Positions 53,020 through 62,630 of a stretch of 64,000 bases of DNA are shown here, one piece after another. The stretch is from assembly GCA_035524335.1 (NCBI GenBank), contig DATKPE010000055.1, positions 1-64,000 of the forward strand, read 5' to 3'. Every line of letters starts with the position of its first letter. The first letter of the stretch is position 1. The position numbers and the translations under genes are program-made. The notes below the pieces were generated by a model. It was not told the origin of the DNA and made no database searches. It saw only the letters and a list, made by a program, of their open reading frames with translations. Source of the DNA: DATKPE01 sp035524335 (GTDB lineage: Bacteria; Bacteroidota; Ignavibacteria; UBA10030; SZUA-254).

Positions 53020-56000
53020 ATGCGCCGGATTATACGATTTTCCGTTTTCGCCGCCCTTTTTCTTCTTTTTACTCCCGGATCCCGACACCTGTATGCCAGA
53101 CAACAACAGCCCGGCGTTGCCGTCGATCCCGACGGTGATGCAGATCCCGATCTTCCGGTGATTCAGGGCGTCACCGTCGACAAGGATCAATATCTGCAGG
53201 CGCGCGAGGCGCACATCGGCCTGCTCAGAGGGCTTCCCTATCCTCCGGGCGAGAATCCCCGCATACGGGCGATCCGGACGGCGGAGCGGACGATGAAAAG
53301 CTCCGGAGCCGCGCCCAACGCCCTCGTTCCGGCATGGACATTTGTCGGCCCGGTGAACCTTCCCAACGGCCAGACCGAACTGAGCCGTCTTCCCGTGAGC
53401 GGCAGAGTCACCGCCATCGCCATCCATCCGACACATCCGGAAACAGTCTACGCCGGTACCGCGCAGGGGGGCGTCTACCGGACGTTCAACGGTGGAGCAT
53501 CGTGGACACCCATATTTGACAACGCGCTTTCCCTCTCCATCGGCGCACTGACCATCGATCCGCTGAACACCTCCATCCTGTTCGTCGGCACGGGGGAGGG
53601 AAACACATCACTCGACAGTTATTTCGGCGTCGGGCTCTACATCGTCAGGAATGCAGAGACCTCGCCGGTCCTCTCCGGGCCGTTCGCGACCGACTCGCTC
53701 TCCAATAATGTTCTGGCCTACCGGTCGATCAATAAAATCATCGTCGATCCGGCCAACGACAACATCGTCTTTGTCGGCACCACCTCCGGCTACAGCGGTG
53801 CGAGCGGCGATGCGTACACCAACCGGCCTCCCCGCGGACTCTATCGCTCGACGAACGCACTGGCCGCACAGCCGTTTTTCAGCGTTATCAATCTCGGTTC
53901 CGGAACCAATCCGATCATCAACGACATCATTACCGATCCGTCAAATCCCAATATCATGGTGGTGTCGGTCTACGGCCAGTCGAGCATCGGCATCACGGGG
54001 GGCTTTTACCGGACAACCGACGCGCTCGATCCCGTCCCCGCATTCACGAGCGTCCTGTCGCAGACCGATTTTCAGAATGTGAAGTTCTGCGCCAACAAGG
54101 TGGGATCGGTGGTGACCATGTATGCGGCGACCGCCGAATCGATCGGCACCCTCCGGGTGTCCCACGACGACGGCGTTACCTGGTCGGCTCCGATCGCGGC
54201 GGCGAACGGCTTCTGCTATTCACAATGCTGGTACGACATCGCCATCGCCATGTCGCCGACCGATTCGTCCCGGGTCTACCTCGGCGGATCGGCCGCGAGC
54301 TACGGCAAGGGATCGAATGAGTTCAAATATACAACCAACGGGGGCGCCTCGTTCACCAACAGCTCGACGAACCTCCACGCCGACGTGCATGCCATCGCCG
54401 TTGCCTCCGCGCCGAACAGCAACATCATCTATCTGGGCTGTGACGGCGGCATGTTCAGATCGTCCAACAGCGGCGCAACCTGGTCCAGCATCAACACAAG
54501 CGGTTTTACCGCTCTCCAGTTCGAAAGCATCGCGCTTCACCACTCCAGCCGGAACTTCACCATCGGCGGCACCCAGGACAACGGCACCCCGTGGATGAAG
54601 GCGAGCGGGACCTGGACGCAGGCCGACTGGGGTGACGGAGGGTTTGCGGCGATCGATCAGAGTTCCACCGACACCCTCAACGTCACCATGTACCACACAT
54701 ATTACAATCAGACCAACAACCTGGTCGGATATGCAAAGGTGGTCTCCGCCACCAACGCCGCCGACGGCAGCTGGGGATTCATCGGCAACGGCAGTAACGG
54801 CATCAGCCTGACCGACAATGTCCTGTTCTATGCGCCGCTCGTTCTCGGCCCCGGTACGCCGAACACCGTCTACTACGGGACTGACAGACTGTACAGATCC
54901 GCCAATCAGGGCGTCAGCAATACCGTCGTCAGCCAGGCTCCCATCACCGGTTCGCCGATCACCGCGATCGGCATCGCCCGCGAGAACGACAACGTCCGGA
55001 TCGTCGGACTTCAGGACGGCACGCTCTGGGCCACCACCACCGGGTCCGATACGCTCACGAACGTCACCGGCGCCACACCGGGATATTATCCCGCCAGGAT
55101 CGCGATCGACCCGGTCGATCAGAATACCGCCTACGTGACATACGACGGGTACGGTTCGGCGGTGACGCCGCTCCAGCACATCTGGAAAACCACGACTCTT
55201 TCGACCACGGCGACCTGGACCGCCTCGTCGAACGGCCTGCCCGATGTTCCCGTCAATGGCCTGGTCATCGATCCCAGAAAGGCGAGCGATCTTTACTGCG
55301 GCACGGATATCGGGGTCTTTTATTCCTCCGATGCCGGCGCGAACTGGTCGGTGTACGGCACCGGCCTTCCCCGCAGTGCCGTGTTCGACGTCGCCATCCA
55401 GGACTCGTTTCGTCTCCTCAGGGTCGCAACCCACGGGAAGGGGATGTGGGAAATTCCGACGGCCTATCAGGGGGCGGCCATGGTGACGGTGAACGGCGTA
55501 CTCCTCTCGAACTGGAACCTCCTTTCACTTCCGGTGAATCCCGCGAACGACAGCCTGACGGCGCTCTATCCCGGCGCTCTGGGATCGGCGTTCCTCTACT
55601 CGTCCGGTTACGTTCCGACCACAACGCTTTCTGCCGGCAAAGGTTTCTGGCTCAGGGTCGGGAGCGCGCAGCCGTTCAGCCTCACGGGACAGGCTGTGAC
55701 CGGCGATACGATACCGGTTTCGGCCGGGTGGAACATGATCGGAGCCGTCGGAGTTCCGGTGACCACATCGACCATTCTCTCACAGCCTCCGGGAATGACG
55801 ACCTCGGCCTTTTTCGGATACAACGGGGCCTATGTCGCGAACGATACGCTTCAGCCGGGGTACGGGTACTGGGTCAATGCATCGCAGGCGGGATCGCTGA
55901 TCCTGAACGGCGGGCCAAGGGCCGATTTCAGTACGGCGCGGATCCACATCCGGCCGACGGCGGAGCTTCCGCCGTCTCCGCCGCACACCGATCAATCGGC

Positions 56001-56298
56001 CGGGAATGTGCCGACCGCCTTCCGGCTGGAACAGAATTATCCGAACCCGTTCAATCCCTCGACGACGATAAAGTTTGAGCTTCCGGCCGACAGCTATGTC
56101 AGGGTTTCCGTCGTCAATATTCTCGGCGAGGTCGTCGACAGGCTGGTCGACGGTGTGAGGAAGGCGGGATACTATAGTGTGGTCTGGAACGCCTCATCGC
56201 GGCCCAGCGGGATATATTTTTACCGCCTCGATGCCGGAAGCACCTCGCCGGCGGGGAACGGTATCCATCAGATCCGGAAAATGCTTCTTCTGAAATAG
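53020..56298 (+). CDS. T9SS-secreted BNR/sortilin-like propeller protein with GWN/GYW module
   Basis: 1092 residues from ATG 53020. AGGAG (53006-53010) lies nine bases upstream; it directly abuts the in-frame ATG 53011, so 53020 is preferred. Signal peptide RIIRFSVFAALFLLFTPG. Residues about 110-800 have BNR-type blades (YAGTAQGGVYRTFNGGASW, FRSSNSGATWSSI, YSSDAGANWSVYG). Residues about 825-965 are the tandem GWN/GYW module, and the last 95 the sorting domain (QNYPNPFNPSTTIKFELP, GIYFYRLDAGS). Surface-located or released; no enzymatic residues can be named. Confidence 0.88.
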   Translation: MRRIIRFSVFAALFLLFTPGSRHLYARQQQPGVAVDPDGDADPDLPVIQGVTVDKDQYLQAREAHIGLLRGLPYPPGENPRIRAIRTAERTMKSSGAAPNALVPAWTFVGPVNLPNGQTELSRLPVSGRVTAIAIHPTHPETVYAGTAQGGVYRTFNGGASWTPIFDNALSLSIGALTIDPLNTSILFVGTGEGNTSLDSYFGVGLYIVRNAETSPVLSGPFATDSLSNNVLAYRSINKIIVDPANDNIVFVGTTSGYSGASGDAYTNRPPRGLYRSTNALAAQPFFSVINLGSGTNPIINDIITDPSNPNIMVVSVYGQSSIGITGGFYRTTDALDPVPAFTSVLSQTDFQNVKFCANKVGSVVTMYAATAESIGTLRVSHDDGVTWSAPIAAANGFCYSQCWYDIAIAMSPTDSSRVYLGGSAASYGKGSNEFKYTTNGGASFTNSSTNLHADVHAIAVASAPNSNIIYLGCDGGMFRSSNSGATWSSINTSGFTALQFESIALHHSSRNFTIGGTQDNGTPWMKASGTWTQADWGDGGFAAIDQSSTDTLNVTMYHTYYNQTNNLVGYAKVVSATNAADGSWGFIGNGSNGISLTDNVLFYAPLVLGPGTPNTVYYGTDRLYRSANQGVSNTVVSQAPITGSPITAIGIARENDNVRIVGLQDGTLWATTTGSDTLTNVTGATPGYYPARIAIDPVDQNTAYVTYDGYGSAVTPLQHIWKTTTLSTTATWTASSNGLPDVPVNGLVIDPRKASDLYCGTDIGVFYSSDAGANWSVYGTGLPRSAVFDVAIQDSFRLLRVATHGKGMWEIPTAYQGAAMVTVNGVLLSNWNLLSLPVNPANDSLTALYPGALGSAFLYSSGYVPTTTLSAGKGFWLRVGSAQPFSLTGQAVTGDTIPVSAGWNMIGAVGVPVTTSTILSQPPGMTTSAFFGYNGAYVANDTLQPGYGYWVNASQAGSLILNGGPRADFSTARIHIRPTAELPPSPPHTDQSAGNVPTAFRLEQNYPNPFNPSTTIKFELPADSYVRVSVVNILGEVVDRLVDGVRKAGYYSVVWNASSRPSGIYFYRLDAGSTSPAGNGIHQIRKMLLLK
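55501..55911 (+). other. Tandem GWN/GYW module (in the BNR protein)
   Basis: First half SNWNLLSLPVNP to SAGKGFWLRVGS, second half SAGWNMIGAVGVPV through FFGYNGAY to QPGYGYWVNASQAG, placed right before the sorting domain. Confidence 0.75.
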
Positions 56299-56308
56299 AA
56301 AGAATATG

Positions 56309-56348
56309 CCGGAGGGCGGGCGCAGAGTGTCCGCGCGCCCCCCTCCGG
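56309..56348 (+). terminator. Strong hairpin after the BNR gene
   Basis: CCGGAGGG and GGGCGC pair with GCGCGCCC and CCCTCCGG around a 9-base loop, 10 bases after the stop. There is no T-run. Confidence 0.5.
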
Positions 56349-56445
56349 AGATGTATCTGCAACTTTCCCTCCGTTTTTCCGCATACCGGTATACAGTCCC
56401 GGTACGTCCAACCACAATCATTTCGTCCAACGAGAGCAGAACCCT

Positions 56446-58497
56446 ATGATCCGTCCGCATCGTTTCCTTTTCGCCCTGTCTTTTCTTTTCACTTTTCTTT
56501 GCGCCCGATCCGTTCATGCCCAGACCCCCGGGGGATTTTCCTCCGCCGGGATCGATTTTTCCATGATCGATTCGACGATCAGTCCATGTGAGGATTTTTA
56601 CCAGTATGCGAACGGGCGATGGCTGTCGACCGCCCGGATCCCCGCAGACCGGGCGTCCTGGGGTACGGGAAGTCAGCTTTATGAACAGAACATTGCTATC
56701 ATCCGCGACCTTCTCGGGTCTGCCGCGCGTGACGAATCCTCGCCGGCCGGAAGCATCAGGAGTAAAGTGGGAAGGTATTACCGGACCGGGATGGACAGCG
56801 CAGGGATCGAGAAGGCAGGCATCAGGCCGCTCGCCAGGGATCTGGCCGACATCGGTTCGATGCGCACCGCCGGAGATCTCGCCGGGGAGATTGCGTCGCT
56901 CCACCGCCGCGGCATCAGCGCCGCGTTCGGCTTTTTTGTCTACATGGATTTCAAGCACGCCGCAAACAACATCGCTCAGCTGTATCAGGGCGGGCTCGCG
57001 ATGCCGAACATGGAATACTATACAAAAACCGACGAAGCGTCCGAATCGATAAAGAAAAAATTCGTCGACCACGTGAAAGCGACGTTCGTGCTGATGGGCG
57101 ACGGAGACGCGGAAGCGGAACGGGAAGCCGCGTCGGTCATGCGGATTGAAAGCGCTCTGGCGTCGGCCTCGATGCGGCCGGTTGAGGAACGGGATCCGAA
57201 CGCCGTCTATCACATCTATACTCTGCCCGGGCTCGATTCACTCGCTCCGCAGTTTCCGTGGAAAATTTATTTTACGAAACTGGGTCTTCCCGGTGTGGCC
57301 GAGGTCAACGTGGGACAGCCGTCGTTTCTGAAGTTTGTCGCCCGCATGGCCGATTCCGTGCCGATGCCCGAGTGGCGGACGTATCTTCGCTGGCAGTTGG
57401 TGAACGCCGAGGCGCCGAGACTCGCGTCGGCATTTGTCGATGAGGATTTCCGCTTCAACAGCGGCGTCATCCGGGGCACAAAGGAACTCAGCGCGCGGTG
57501 GAAACGTGTTCTCCGGGATGAGGACGCCGCGCTCGGCGAAGGCGTCGGACGGCTGTTCGTCGAAAAAACCTTCCCTCCGGCCGCGAAGGAACGCGCCCAC
57601 ACGCTCGTGGTGAATCTGCAGGCGGCGCTCCGGGACCGTATCATGCATCTCGACTGGATCTCCGAGGAGACGCGGAAGGAGGCTCTCCGGAAGCTGAGTG
57701 CGCTGATGATCAAGGTGGGATACCCCGACCAATGGCGTGATTACTCCGCCCTCAAGATCGACGGCTCGACGTTCGTCGAAAACGGCATGCAGGCCGATGA
57801 GTTCGAGTTCCAGCGCAACCTGGACAAGATCGGCAAGCCGCTCGACAGGACCGAATGGTCGATGACGCCATCGACGGTCGACGCGTATTACAATCCCAAT
57901 TTCAATGAAATCGTTTTTCCCGCCGGGATTCTCCAGCCGCCGTTTTTCGATATGAATGCCGACGATGCGGCGATTTATGGAGGCATCGGGACGGTCATCG
58001 GGCACGAACTGACCCACGGGTACGACGATCAGGGGCGCCAGTTCGACGCGGAGGGGAACCTGCGGGACTGGTGGACGAAGGAGGACGTCGATCACTATCA
58101 GGGCAGAGCTTCCGTCATCGCGAAGCAGTACAGCGGCTACCTGGCGGTCGACACAATGCACGTGAACGGGGAGCTGACGCTGGGAGAGAACATCGCCGAT
58201 CAGGGGGGAGTCAAGATCGCCTATCTGGCCTACCGTGCGACCCGTGCGGGAAAAGGGGAACTGCCGGTGATCAACGGGTTCACGGGTGACCAGCGGTTTT
58301 TCCTGACCTTCGCGCAGGTATGGAAACGGATGACGCGGCCGGAATCGGTGCGGCTTATGATCCTGAGCGATCCGCATTCGCCGCCGCGGTTCCGGGTGAT
58401 CGGGTCGGTCTACAATCTGCAGGAATTCTCGCGGGCGTTCCGCTGTTCGTCCGGCGCGATGGTCAATCCGCAGGCGGGCGCCGCGGCGATCTGGTAG
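56446..58497 (+). CDS. M13-family (neprilysin/PepO-like) exported metallopeptidase
   Basis: 683 residues with a signal peptide (FLFALSFLFTFLCARSVHA). The zinc site is HELTH (His520, Glu521, His524) with the third ligand Glu581 in GENIADQGG and Asp585 nearby. Earlier, SPCEDFYQYANGRWL is the usual M13 opening. The substrate-binding NAYY motif reads DAYYNPN here, with Asp for Asn, and the C-terminus ends in AAAIW, keeping the final Trp but not the Cys. It would degrade peptides in the periplasm or outside. A strong terminator follows. Confidence 0.92.
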   Translation: MIRPHRFLFALSFLFTFLCARSVHAQTPGGFSSAGIDFSMIDSTISPCEDFYQYANGRWLSTARIPADRASWGTGSQLYEQNIAIIRDLLGSAARDESSPAGSIRSKVGRYYRTGMDSAGIEKAGIRPLARDLADIGSMRTAGDLAGEIASLHRRGISAAFGFFVYMDFKHAANNIAQLYQGGLAMPNMEYYTKTDEASESIKKKFVDHVKATFVLMGDGDAEAEREAASVMRIESALASASMRPVEERDPNAVYHIYTLPGLDSLAPQFPWKIYFTKLGLPGVAEVNVGQPSFLKFVARMADSVPMPEWRTYLRWQLVNAEAPRLASAFVDEDFRFNSGVIRGTKELSARWKRVLRDEDAALGEGVGRLFVEKTFPPAAKERAHTLVVNLQAALRDRIMHLDWISEETRKEALRKLSALMIKVGYPDQWRDYSALKIDGSTFVENGMQADEFEFQRNLDKIGKPLDRTEWSMTPSTVDAYYNPNFNEIVFPAGILQPPFFDMNADDAAIYGGIGTVIGHELTHGYDDQGRQFDAEGNLRDWWTKEDVDHYQGRASVIAKQYSGYLAVDTMHVNGELTLGENIADQGGVKIAYLAYRATRAGKGELPVINGFTGDQRFFLTFAQVWKRMTRPESVRLMILSDPHSPPRFRVIGSVYNLQEFSRAFRCSSGAMVNPQAGAAAIW

Positions 58498-58520
58498 CCC
58501 GCGCACTCTGGTACATCGGT

Positions 58521-58563
58521 AAAACCGCTGAACCGGTCGTCCGGCCGGTCAGCGGTTTTTTTT
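58521..58563 (+). terminator. Intrinsic terminator after the M13 peptidase
   Basis: Stem AAACCGCTGA / TCAGCGGTTT with further CCGG pairing inside, followed by eight Ts. Confidence 0.92.
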
Positions 58564-58595
58564 ATTCATGACCTTTCGCAGTCGTTTTTTCCCGA

Positions 58596-58624
58596 TTGTT
58601 TTTCTACCGTTCTTTTCGTACAAT
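58596..58624 (+). promoter_or_regulatory. Probable promoter of the KimA-like permease
   Basis: TTGTTT (58596-58601), 17-base spacer, TACAAT (58619-58624); about 45 bases before the ATG. No c-di-AMP (ydaO-type) riboswitch is visible in the short leader. Confidence 0.5.
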
Positions 58625-58669
58625 ACTTCCTGATTTTTAACTGAAATGTTCCAATTCGAGTGAATTTTC

Positions 58670-60763
58670 ATGGATCAGGATGGTGGAACCGGTGATCATC
58701 ACACCACCAAAGCAGTGCCGCCCGACGGAACGACCCCCGAAAAAACAAGAGACGAAAACCGCATTGACTCCCTGACGTCGCGGCTGAAACGCATCCTCCT
58801 CGGGGCGCCGCGGAATATCTCCGATCCGACAGTCTTTCACAAGATTTCCCTGATCGCATTTCTCGCCTGGGTGGGTCTCGGCGCCGACGGCCTGTCGTCC
58901 TCCGCTTACGGTCCGGACGAGTCGTTCCGGGCGCTCGGCCAGCACACGTATCTCGCAATCGGGCTCGCCCTGGCGACTGCGCTCACCGTTTTCATCATTT
59001 CCTATGCGTATTCCCGGATCATCGAACACTTCCCGTTCGGCGGCGGCGGATACGTCGTGGCGAGCAAACTGCTCGGGCCGAAGTACGGCGTTGTCTCAGG
59101 ATCCGCCCTTCTAGTCGACTATGTGCTCACGATCAGCGTCTCCATCGCCAGCGGCGCAGATCAGATCTTCAGCTTCCTTCCCCAGGGAGCCAGTCACTAT
59201 AAAATGATCGTCGTCGTCACCGCGATCATCATCCTCACGATTCTGAACATGCGGGGGGTAAAGGAATCGGTTACCATTCTCATGCCGATCTTTGTGCTCT
59301 TCCTCGTCACGCATGCGGTGCTCATCGTCGGCGGTATCGCCTTTCATCTCTTCGAGGCGGGAAGGGTGACGACGGAGGTCCAGTCCGGTTTTCATTCCGG
59401 ACTCGGTGCGCTCGGTGCGATGGGGATGTTCGCCATCTTCATCCGCGCGTATTCGATGGGCGCCGGCACCTACACCGGCATCGAAGCGGTCAGCAACGGC
59501 ATCCAGATCATGCGCGAGCCGAAGGTGGCCACCGCCCGCCGGACCATGGCCTACATGGCGGTGTCGCTGGCGGTGACCGCCGGCGGAATTCTTCTCTGCT
59601 ATCTGCTCTACCGGGTGGTTCCGACGCCGGGAAAGACGATGAACGCAGTTCTCCTCGAAAATTTTGCCGGAACGTGGGCCATCGGTTCACTGCCGGTCGG
59701 CGGATTATTCGTCATTGTGACGCTCATTGCCGAGGCGGCGCTTCTGTTCGTGGCGGCTCAGGCCGGGTTCATCGACGGCCCGAGGGTGATGTCAAACATG
59801 GCGATCGATTCCTGGCTTCCGCACCGGTTCAGCACGCTGTCGGACCGCCTTACCATGCAGAACGGCGTGATCCTCATCTCCCTCGCCGCGATCACAACAC
59901 TGTTCCTCACCCACGGAGACACGAGTGCGCTCGTTTTGATGTATTCCATCAACGTTTTCCTCACCTTTTCCCTGTCGGAAATGGGCATGGTGCGGTACTG
60001 GATTCAGAACAGGAAAAAATATCCGGATTGGTCAAAACATATCGTCATCCACCTGATCGGTCTTGTGCTCTGTCTTTCGATTCTGATTGTCAGTCTCATG
60101 GAAAAGTTCACGCAGGGCGGATGGGTGACGCTGGTGATCACCTCGATTCTTGTCTATTTCTGTTATCTGATCAAACAGCATTACACCAGGGTCCGCAGGA
60201 ATCTCAACCGTCTCGACGAGATCCTGAGCGACATTCCCCTGCCGGAGGGCGTCGCACCGCGCTCGATCGAAAAACGGTCGCCGACGGCGGTGCTGTTCGT
60301 GAATTCCTTCAGCGGTCTCGGCATTCATTCCTTCTTCAACATCCAGAAACAGTTTCCGAATCACTTCAAGAACATCATCTTCGTGTCGATCAACATCGTC
60401 GACGCAGGAACGCTGAAGGGGGCGGATGACGTGAACGTGGCGCTCCACGAAACCGAGGAATCGCTGAAGAAATATGCCGGCATGGCGGGCAAGCTGGGAC
60501 TTGCGGCCGCCTACCGGATGGGCATGGGGACCGATGTCCTCGAGGAGGCGGAAAAGATCACCGCGGCGCTCCATAAGGAATATCCGCAGGCCGTCTTCTT
60601 CACGAGCAAACTGGTCTTCCAGAAAGAGCGCTGGTACCAGCGCTTCCTCCACAACGAAACGGCCAACCAGCTCCAGCGGAAGCTCCAGTTCGACGGGCTC
60701 AACATGATGGTCCTCCCGATCAGGGTTTTCGACAGCGGAACTGCCCAGGGCGGGGCTGGCTGA
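58670..60763 (+). CDS. KimA-like APC/KUP-superfamily permease, probable potassium symporter
   Basis: 697 residues. A polar N-terminus (1-55) leads into about twelve helices. Motifs aligned by eye with Bacillus KimA: LGADGLSSSAYGPDE, PFGGGGYVVASKLLG, GSALLVDYVLTISVSIASGAD and TGIEAVSNGI. KimA members import K+ with protons, so the gene fits a window that also has Kdp; an amino-acid substrate cannot be excluded. Residues about 530-690 are a soluble C-terminal domain (TAVLFVNSFSGLGIHSFF to the end), longer than in many relatives. Confidence 0.78.
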   Translation: MDQDGGTGDHHTTKAVPPDGTTPEKTRDENRIDSLTSRLKRILLGAPRNISDPTVFHKISLIAFLAWVGLGADGLSSSAYGPDESFRALGQHTYLAIGLALATALTVFIISYAYSRIIEHFPFGGGGYVVASKLLGPKYGVVSGSALLVDYVLTISVSIASGADQIFSFLPQGASHYKMIVVVTAIIILTILNMRGVKESVTILMPIFVLFLVTHAVLIVGGIAFHLFEAGRVTTEVQSGFHSGLGALGAMGMFAIFIRAYSMGAGTYTGIEAVSNGIQIMREPKVATARRTMAYMAVSLAVTAGGILLCYLLYRVVPTPGKTMNAVLLENFAGTWAIGSLPVGGLFVIVTLIAEAALLFVAAQAGFIDGPRVMSNMAIDSWLPHRFSTLSDRLTMQNGVILISLAAITTLFLTHGDTSALVLMYSINVFLTFSLSEMGMVRYWIQNRKKYPDWSKHIVIHLIGLVLCLSILIVSLMEKFTQGGWVTLVITSILVYFCYLIKQHYTRVRRNLNRLDEILSDIPLPEGVAPRSIEKRSPTAVLFVNSFSGLGIHSFFNIQKQFPNHFKNIIFVSINIVDAGTLKGADDVNVALHETEESLKKYAGMAGKLGLAAAYRMGMGTDVLEEAEKITAALHKEYPQAVFFTSKLVFQKERWYQRFLHNETANQLQRKLQFDGLNMMVLPIRVFDSGTAQGGAG

Positions 60764-60823
60764 TCCCGGGTCTGTTTCCTCCTGATGAAGCTGTTTCCAT
60801 GCGCTCAATCCGCTTCCCGACAA

Positions 60824-60852
60824 TTGATTTCCCCGCGGATTTTTCGTACATT
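60824..60852 (+). promoter_or_regulatory. Probable promoter of the 263-residue unknown gene
   Basis: TTGATT (60824-60829), 17-base spacer, TACATT (60847-60852), leaving a leader of about 155 bases. Confidence 0.4.
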
Positions 60853-61013
60853 TATGACCGCCGACGCCTCTCATCCCGTTTCCGCACAAATCTCACGGAT
60901 TAAAGGATAAACAACCCGGATGCGGCAGAATTCAGCGCACCCCGGGGTGTAACGGAAATGAAGGGGGTTCAGCGTCCCGGCCAGTCTGTTTCGAATTTGA
61001 AAAAGGATACTCC

Positions 61014-61805
61014 ATGGCAGATTCAGCAAAACATCTTTACATGATCGTGTTTCCGATCAACGCGCTTGTCTCCTCACAACTGAAACCGGAAGAGTTTGCA
61101 CAGCACTATACGGTGGGAAGCGCAAAACATTTCCGCGGAAAGGTGATTTTTGCGGAGGTCGACATCAAATTCAGGAATCCCTATTTCGATATCGACCGGT
61201 ATCTCGCGTTGACGGTTCCGCATCCCGACGGCCGGCCCAAAAAGACGAAGTTCATCTCCTCGTATGCCGTTCTCGAGCATGTCGACCTCTCGGTCCTGAA
61301 GAATCTCTACCTCGTGACGGCGAACGGGAAGTGCCTCGAGCTCTCCTCCGCACCGTACGCGGCGGCGAACGAACCCGGCCTGGTCAGAATATACCAGGAA
61401 GTGACGCCGCTGACGAATCTTATTGCGTCGACGCTCGACCAGCGGTCGTTCGGCAAATATATCACCAGCGAAACCAAGTCGAAAGGGGCGCCGAAAATCT
61501 GCTTCACCCAGTATGAATTCAACGTTGCGGAATTTCTCGAGAAGAACAGGAACCGGGAAATGATGTATTCCCCGATTCCGGAAAACAATCCCGCACTGCT
61601 CTACGAATACCTCGTCGAACTGCAGACCAATCCGAACAAGAAGACAAAAACGCTCAGCCTCAACTCGACGCTCATCGAAGCGTCGTACGCCATGATCCGG
61701 CACGGATTCTGGTTCGCCTGCGGGCAGGAACTTCTCTTTTACCCGATGCCCTCGCGCGAGGATCTTTCGAACAAGCACTACGACTGGTGGCGGTTCGTTC
61801 ACTGA
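61014..61805 (+). CDS. Conserved-looking protein of unknown function
   Basis: 263 residues, no signal peptide, no membrane helix. Clean start with AAGGA six bases upstream. The sequence has a mixed alpha/beta look: HLYMIVFPINALVSSQL at the N-terminus, a run KFRNPYFDIDRYLALTVPHPDG, then KTKTLSLNSTLIEASYAMIR and an aromatic ending HYDWWRFVH. I recognise no family or catalytic motif. It stands alone, with its own promoter candidate and a strong terminator, so it is a monocistronic unit. Confidence 0.75.
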   Translation: MADSAKHLYMIVFPINALVSSQLKPEEFAQHYTVGSAKHFRGKVIFAEVDIKFRNPYFDIDRYLALTVPHPDGRPKKTKFISSYAVLEHVDLSVLKNLYLVTANGKCLELSSAPYAAANEPGLVRIYQEVTPLTNLIASTLDQRSFGKYITSETKSKGAPKICFTQYEFNVAEFLEKNRNREMMYSPIPENNPALLYEYLVELQTNPNKKTKTLSLNSTLIEASYAMIRHGFWFACGQELLFYPMPSREDLSNKHYDWWRFVH

Positions 61806-61825
61806 GCCGTAACGCTCCGAATGAC

Positions 61826-61855
61826 AAGGGCAGGTCGTGCGACCTGCCCTTTTTT
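61826..61855 (+). terminator. Intrinsic terminator between the unknown gene and gpmA
   Basis: AAGGGCAGGTCG pairs with CGACCTGCCCTT, followed by Ts. It ends the plus-strand gene and could slow the converging gpmA transcript as well, although the minus strand has a poorer T-run. Confidence 0.92.
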
Positions 61856-61880
61856 ATTCTCCCCACCGTAACGGCCGGTT

Positions 61881-62630
61881 TCAGCGTTTCGCTTTTCCCT
61901 GATTGCTGACCGCCTGCATCGCCTGCTCGATCGACGCCTTATCGCCGAGGTACTCATGCTTCAGGGGCCGGAGATTGGCGTCGAGTTCATAGACCAGCGG
62001 TATCCCCGTCGGAATATTCAGCTCGGTGATCTCACTGTCCGGAATATCGTCGAGATATTTCACCAGGGCGCGGAGGCTGTTCCCGTGCGCCGCGATGACG
62101 ATGCGGTTGCCGGCGCGGATCGAGGGAACGATGGTCCCGTGCCAGTACGGGAGAAAACGCGCGACCGTATCCTTCAGGCACTCCGCCATCGGGATCTCCC
62201 CCTTCTGCAGGGAGCGGTAGCGGGGATCGTTGGCGGCACTCCGCTCGTCGGCCGGATCCAGTTCGGGAGGCCGGACATCGTAACTGCGGCGCCAGATCTT
62301 GACCTGCGCCTCGCCGTATTTCTCCGCCATCTCCGATTTGTTCAGTCCCTGCAGTGCGCCGTAGTGCCGCTCGTTGAGCCGCCACGAGTTGAAGACGGGG
62401 ATCCACATCTGATCCATCTCCTCCAGCGCAATCCAGAGGGTCCGGATGGCCCGCTTCAGGACCGAGGTGTAGGCGACATCGAACCGGTATCCCTCTTCAC
62501 GGAGGAGTGTGCCGGCCCGGTGCGCTTCGCGTATTCCCTTTTCCGACAGATCGACGTCCGTCCATCCGGTGAATCTGTTTTCCATGTTCCAGACGCTTTC
62601 CCCATGCCGCAATAACACAACTTTATACAT
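61881..62630 (-). CDS. gpmA: GpmA, 2,3-bisphosphoglycerate-dependent phosphoglycerate mutase
   Basis: 249 residues from the ATG at 62630, preceded by AAGGAG; upstream in-frame ATGs (to 62723) lack such a site and would add an unrelated tail. Interconverts 3- and 2-phosphoglycerate in glycolysis. Visible motifs: LLRHGESVWN (phosphohistidine), RFTGWTDVDLSEKG, LNERHYGALQG and the second histidine IAAHGNSLRALVKYL. Length is normal for the family. Confidence 0.96.
   Translation of the reverse strand: MYKVVLLRHGESVWNMENRFTGWTDVDLSEKGIREAHRAGTLLREEGYRFDVAYTSVLKRAIRTLWIALEEMDQMWIPVFNSWRLNERHYGALQGLNKSEMAEKYGEAQVKIWRRSYDVRPPELDPADERSAANDPRYRSLQKGEIPMAECLKDTVARFLPYWHGTIVPSIRAGNRIVIAAHGNSLRALVKYLDDIPDSEITELNIPTGIPLVYELDANLRPLKHEYLGDKASIEQAMQAVSNQGKAKR

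Noticed and set aside
58565..58669. ydaO-type (c-di-AMP) riboswitch before the KimA-like gene
   Set aside because: The leader after the predicted start is only about 40 bases and shows none of the expected stems.
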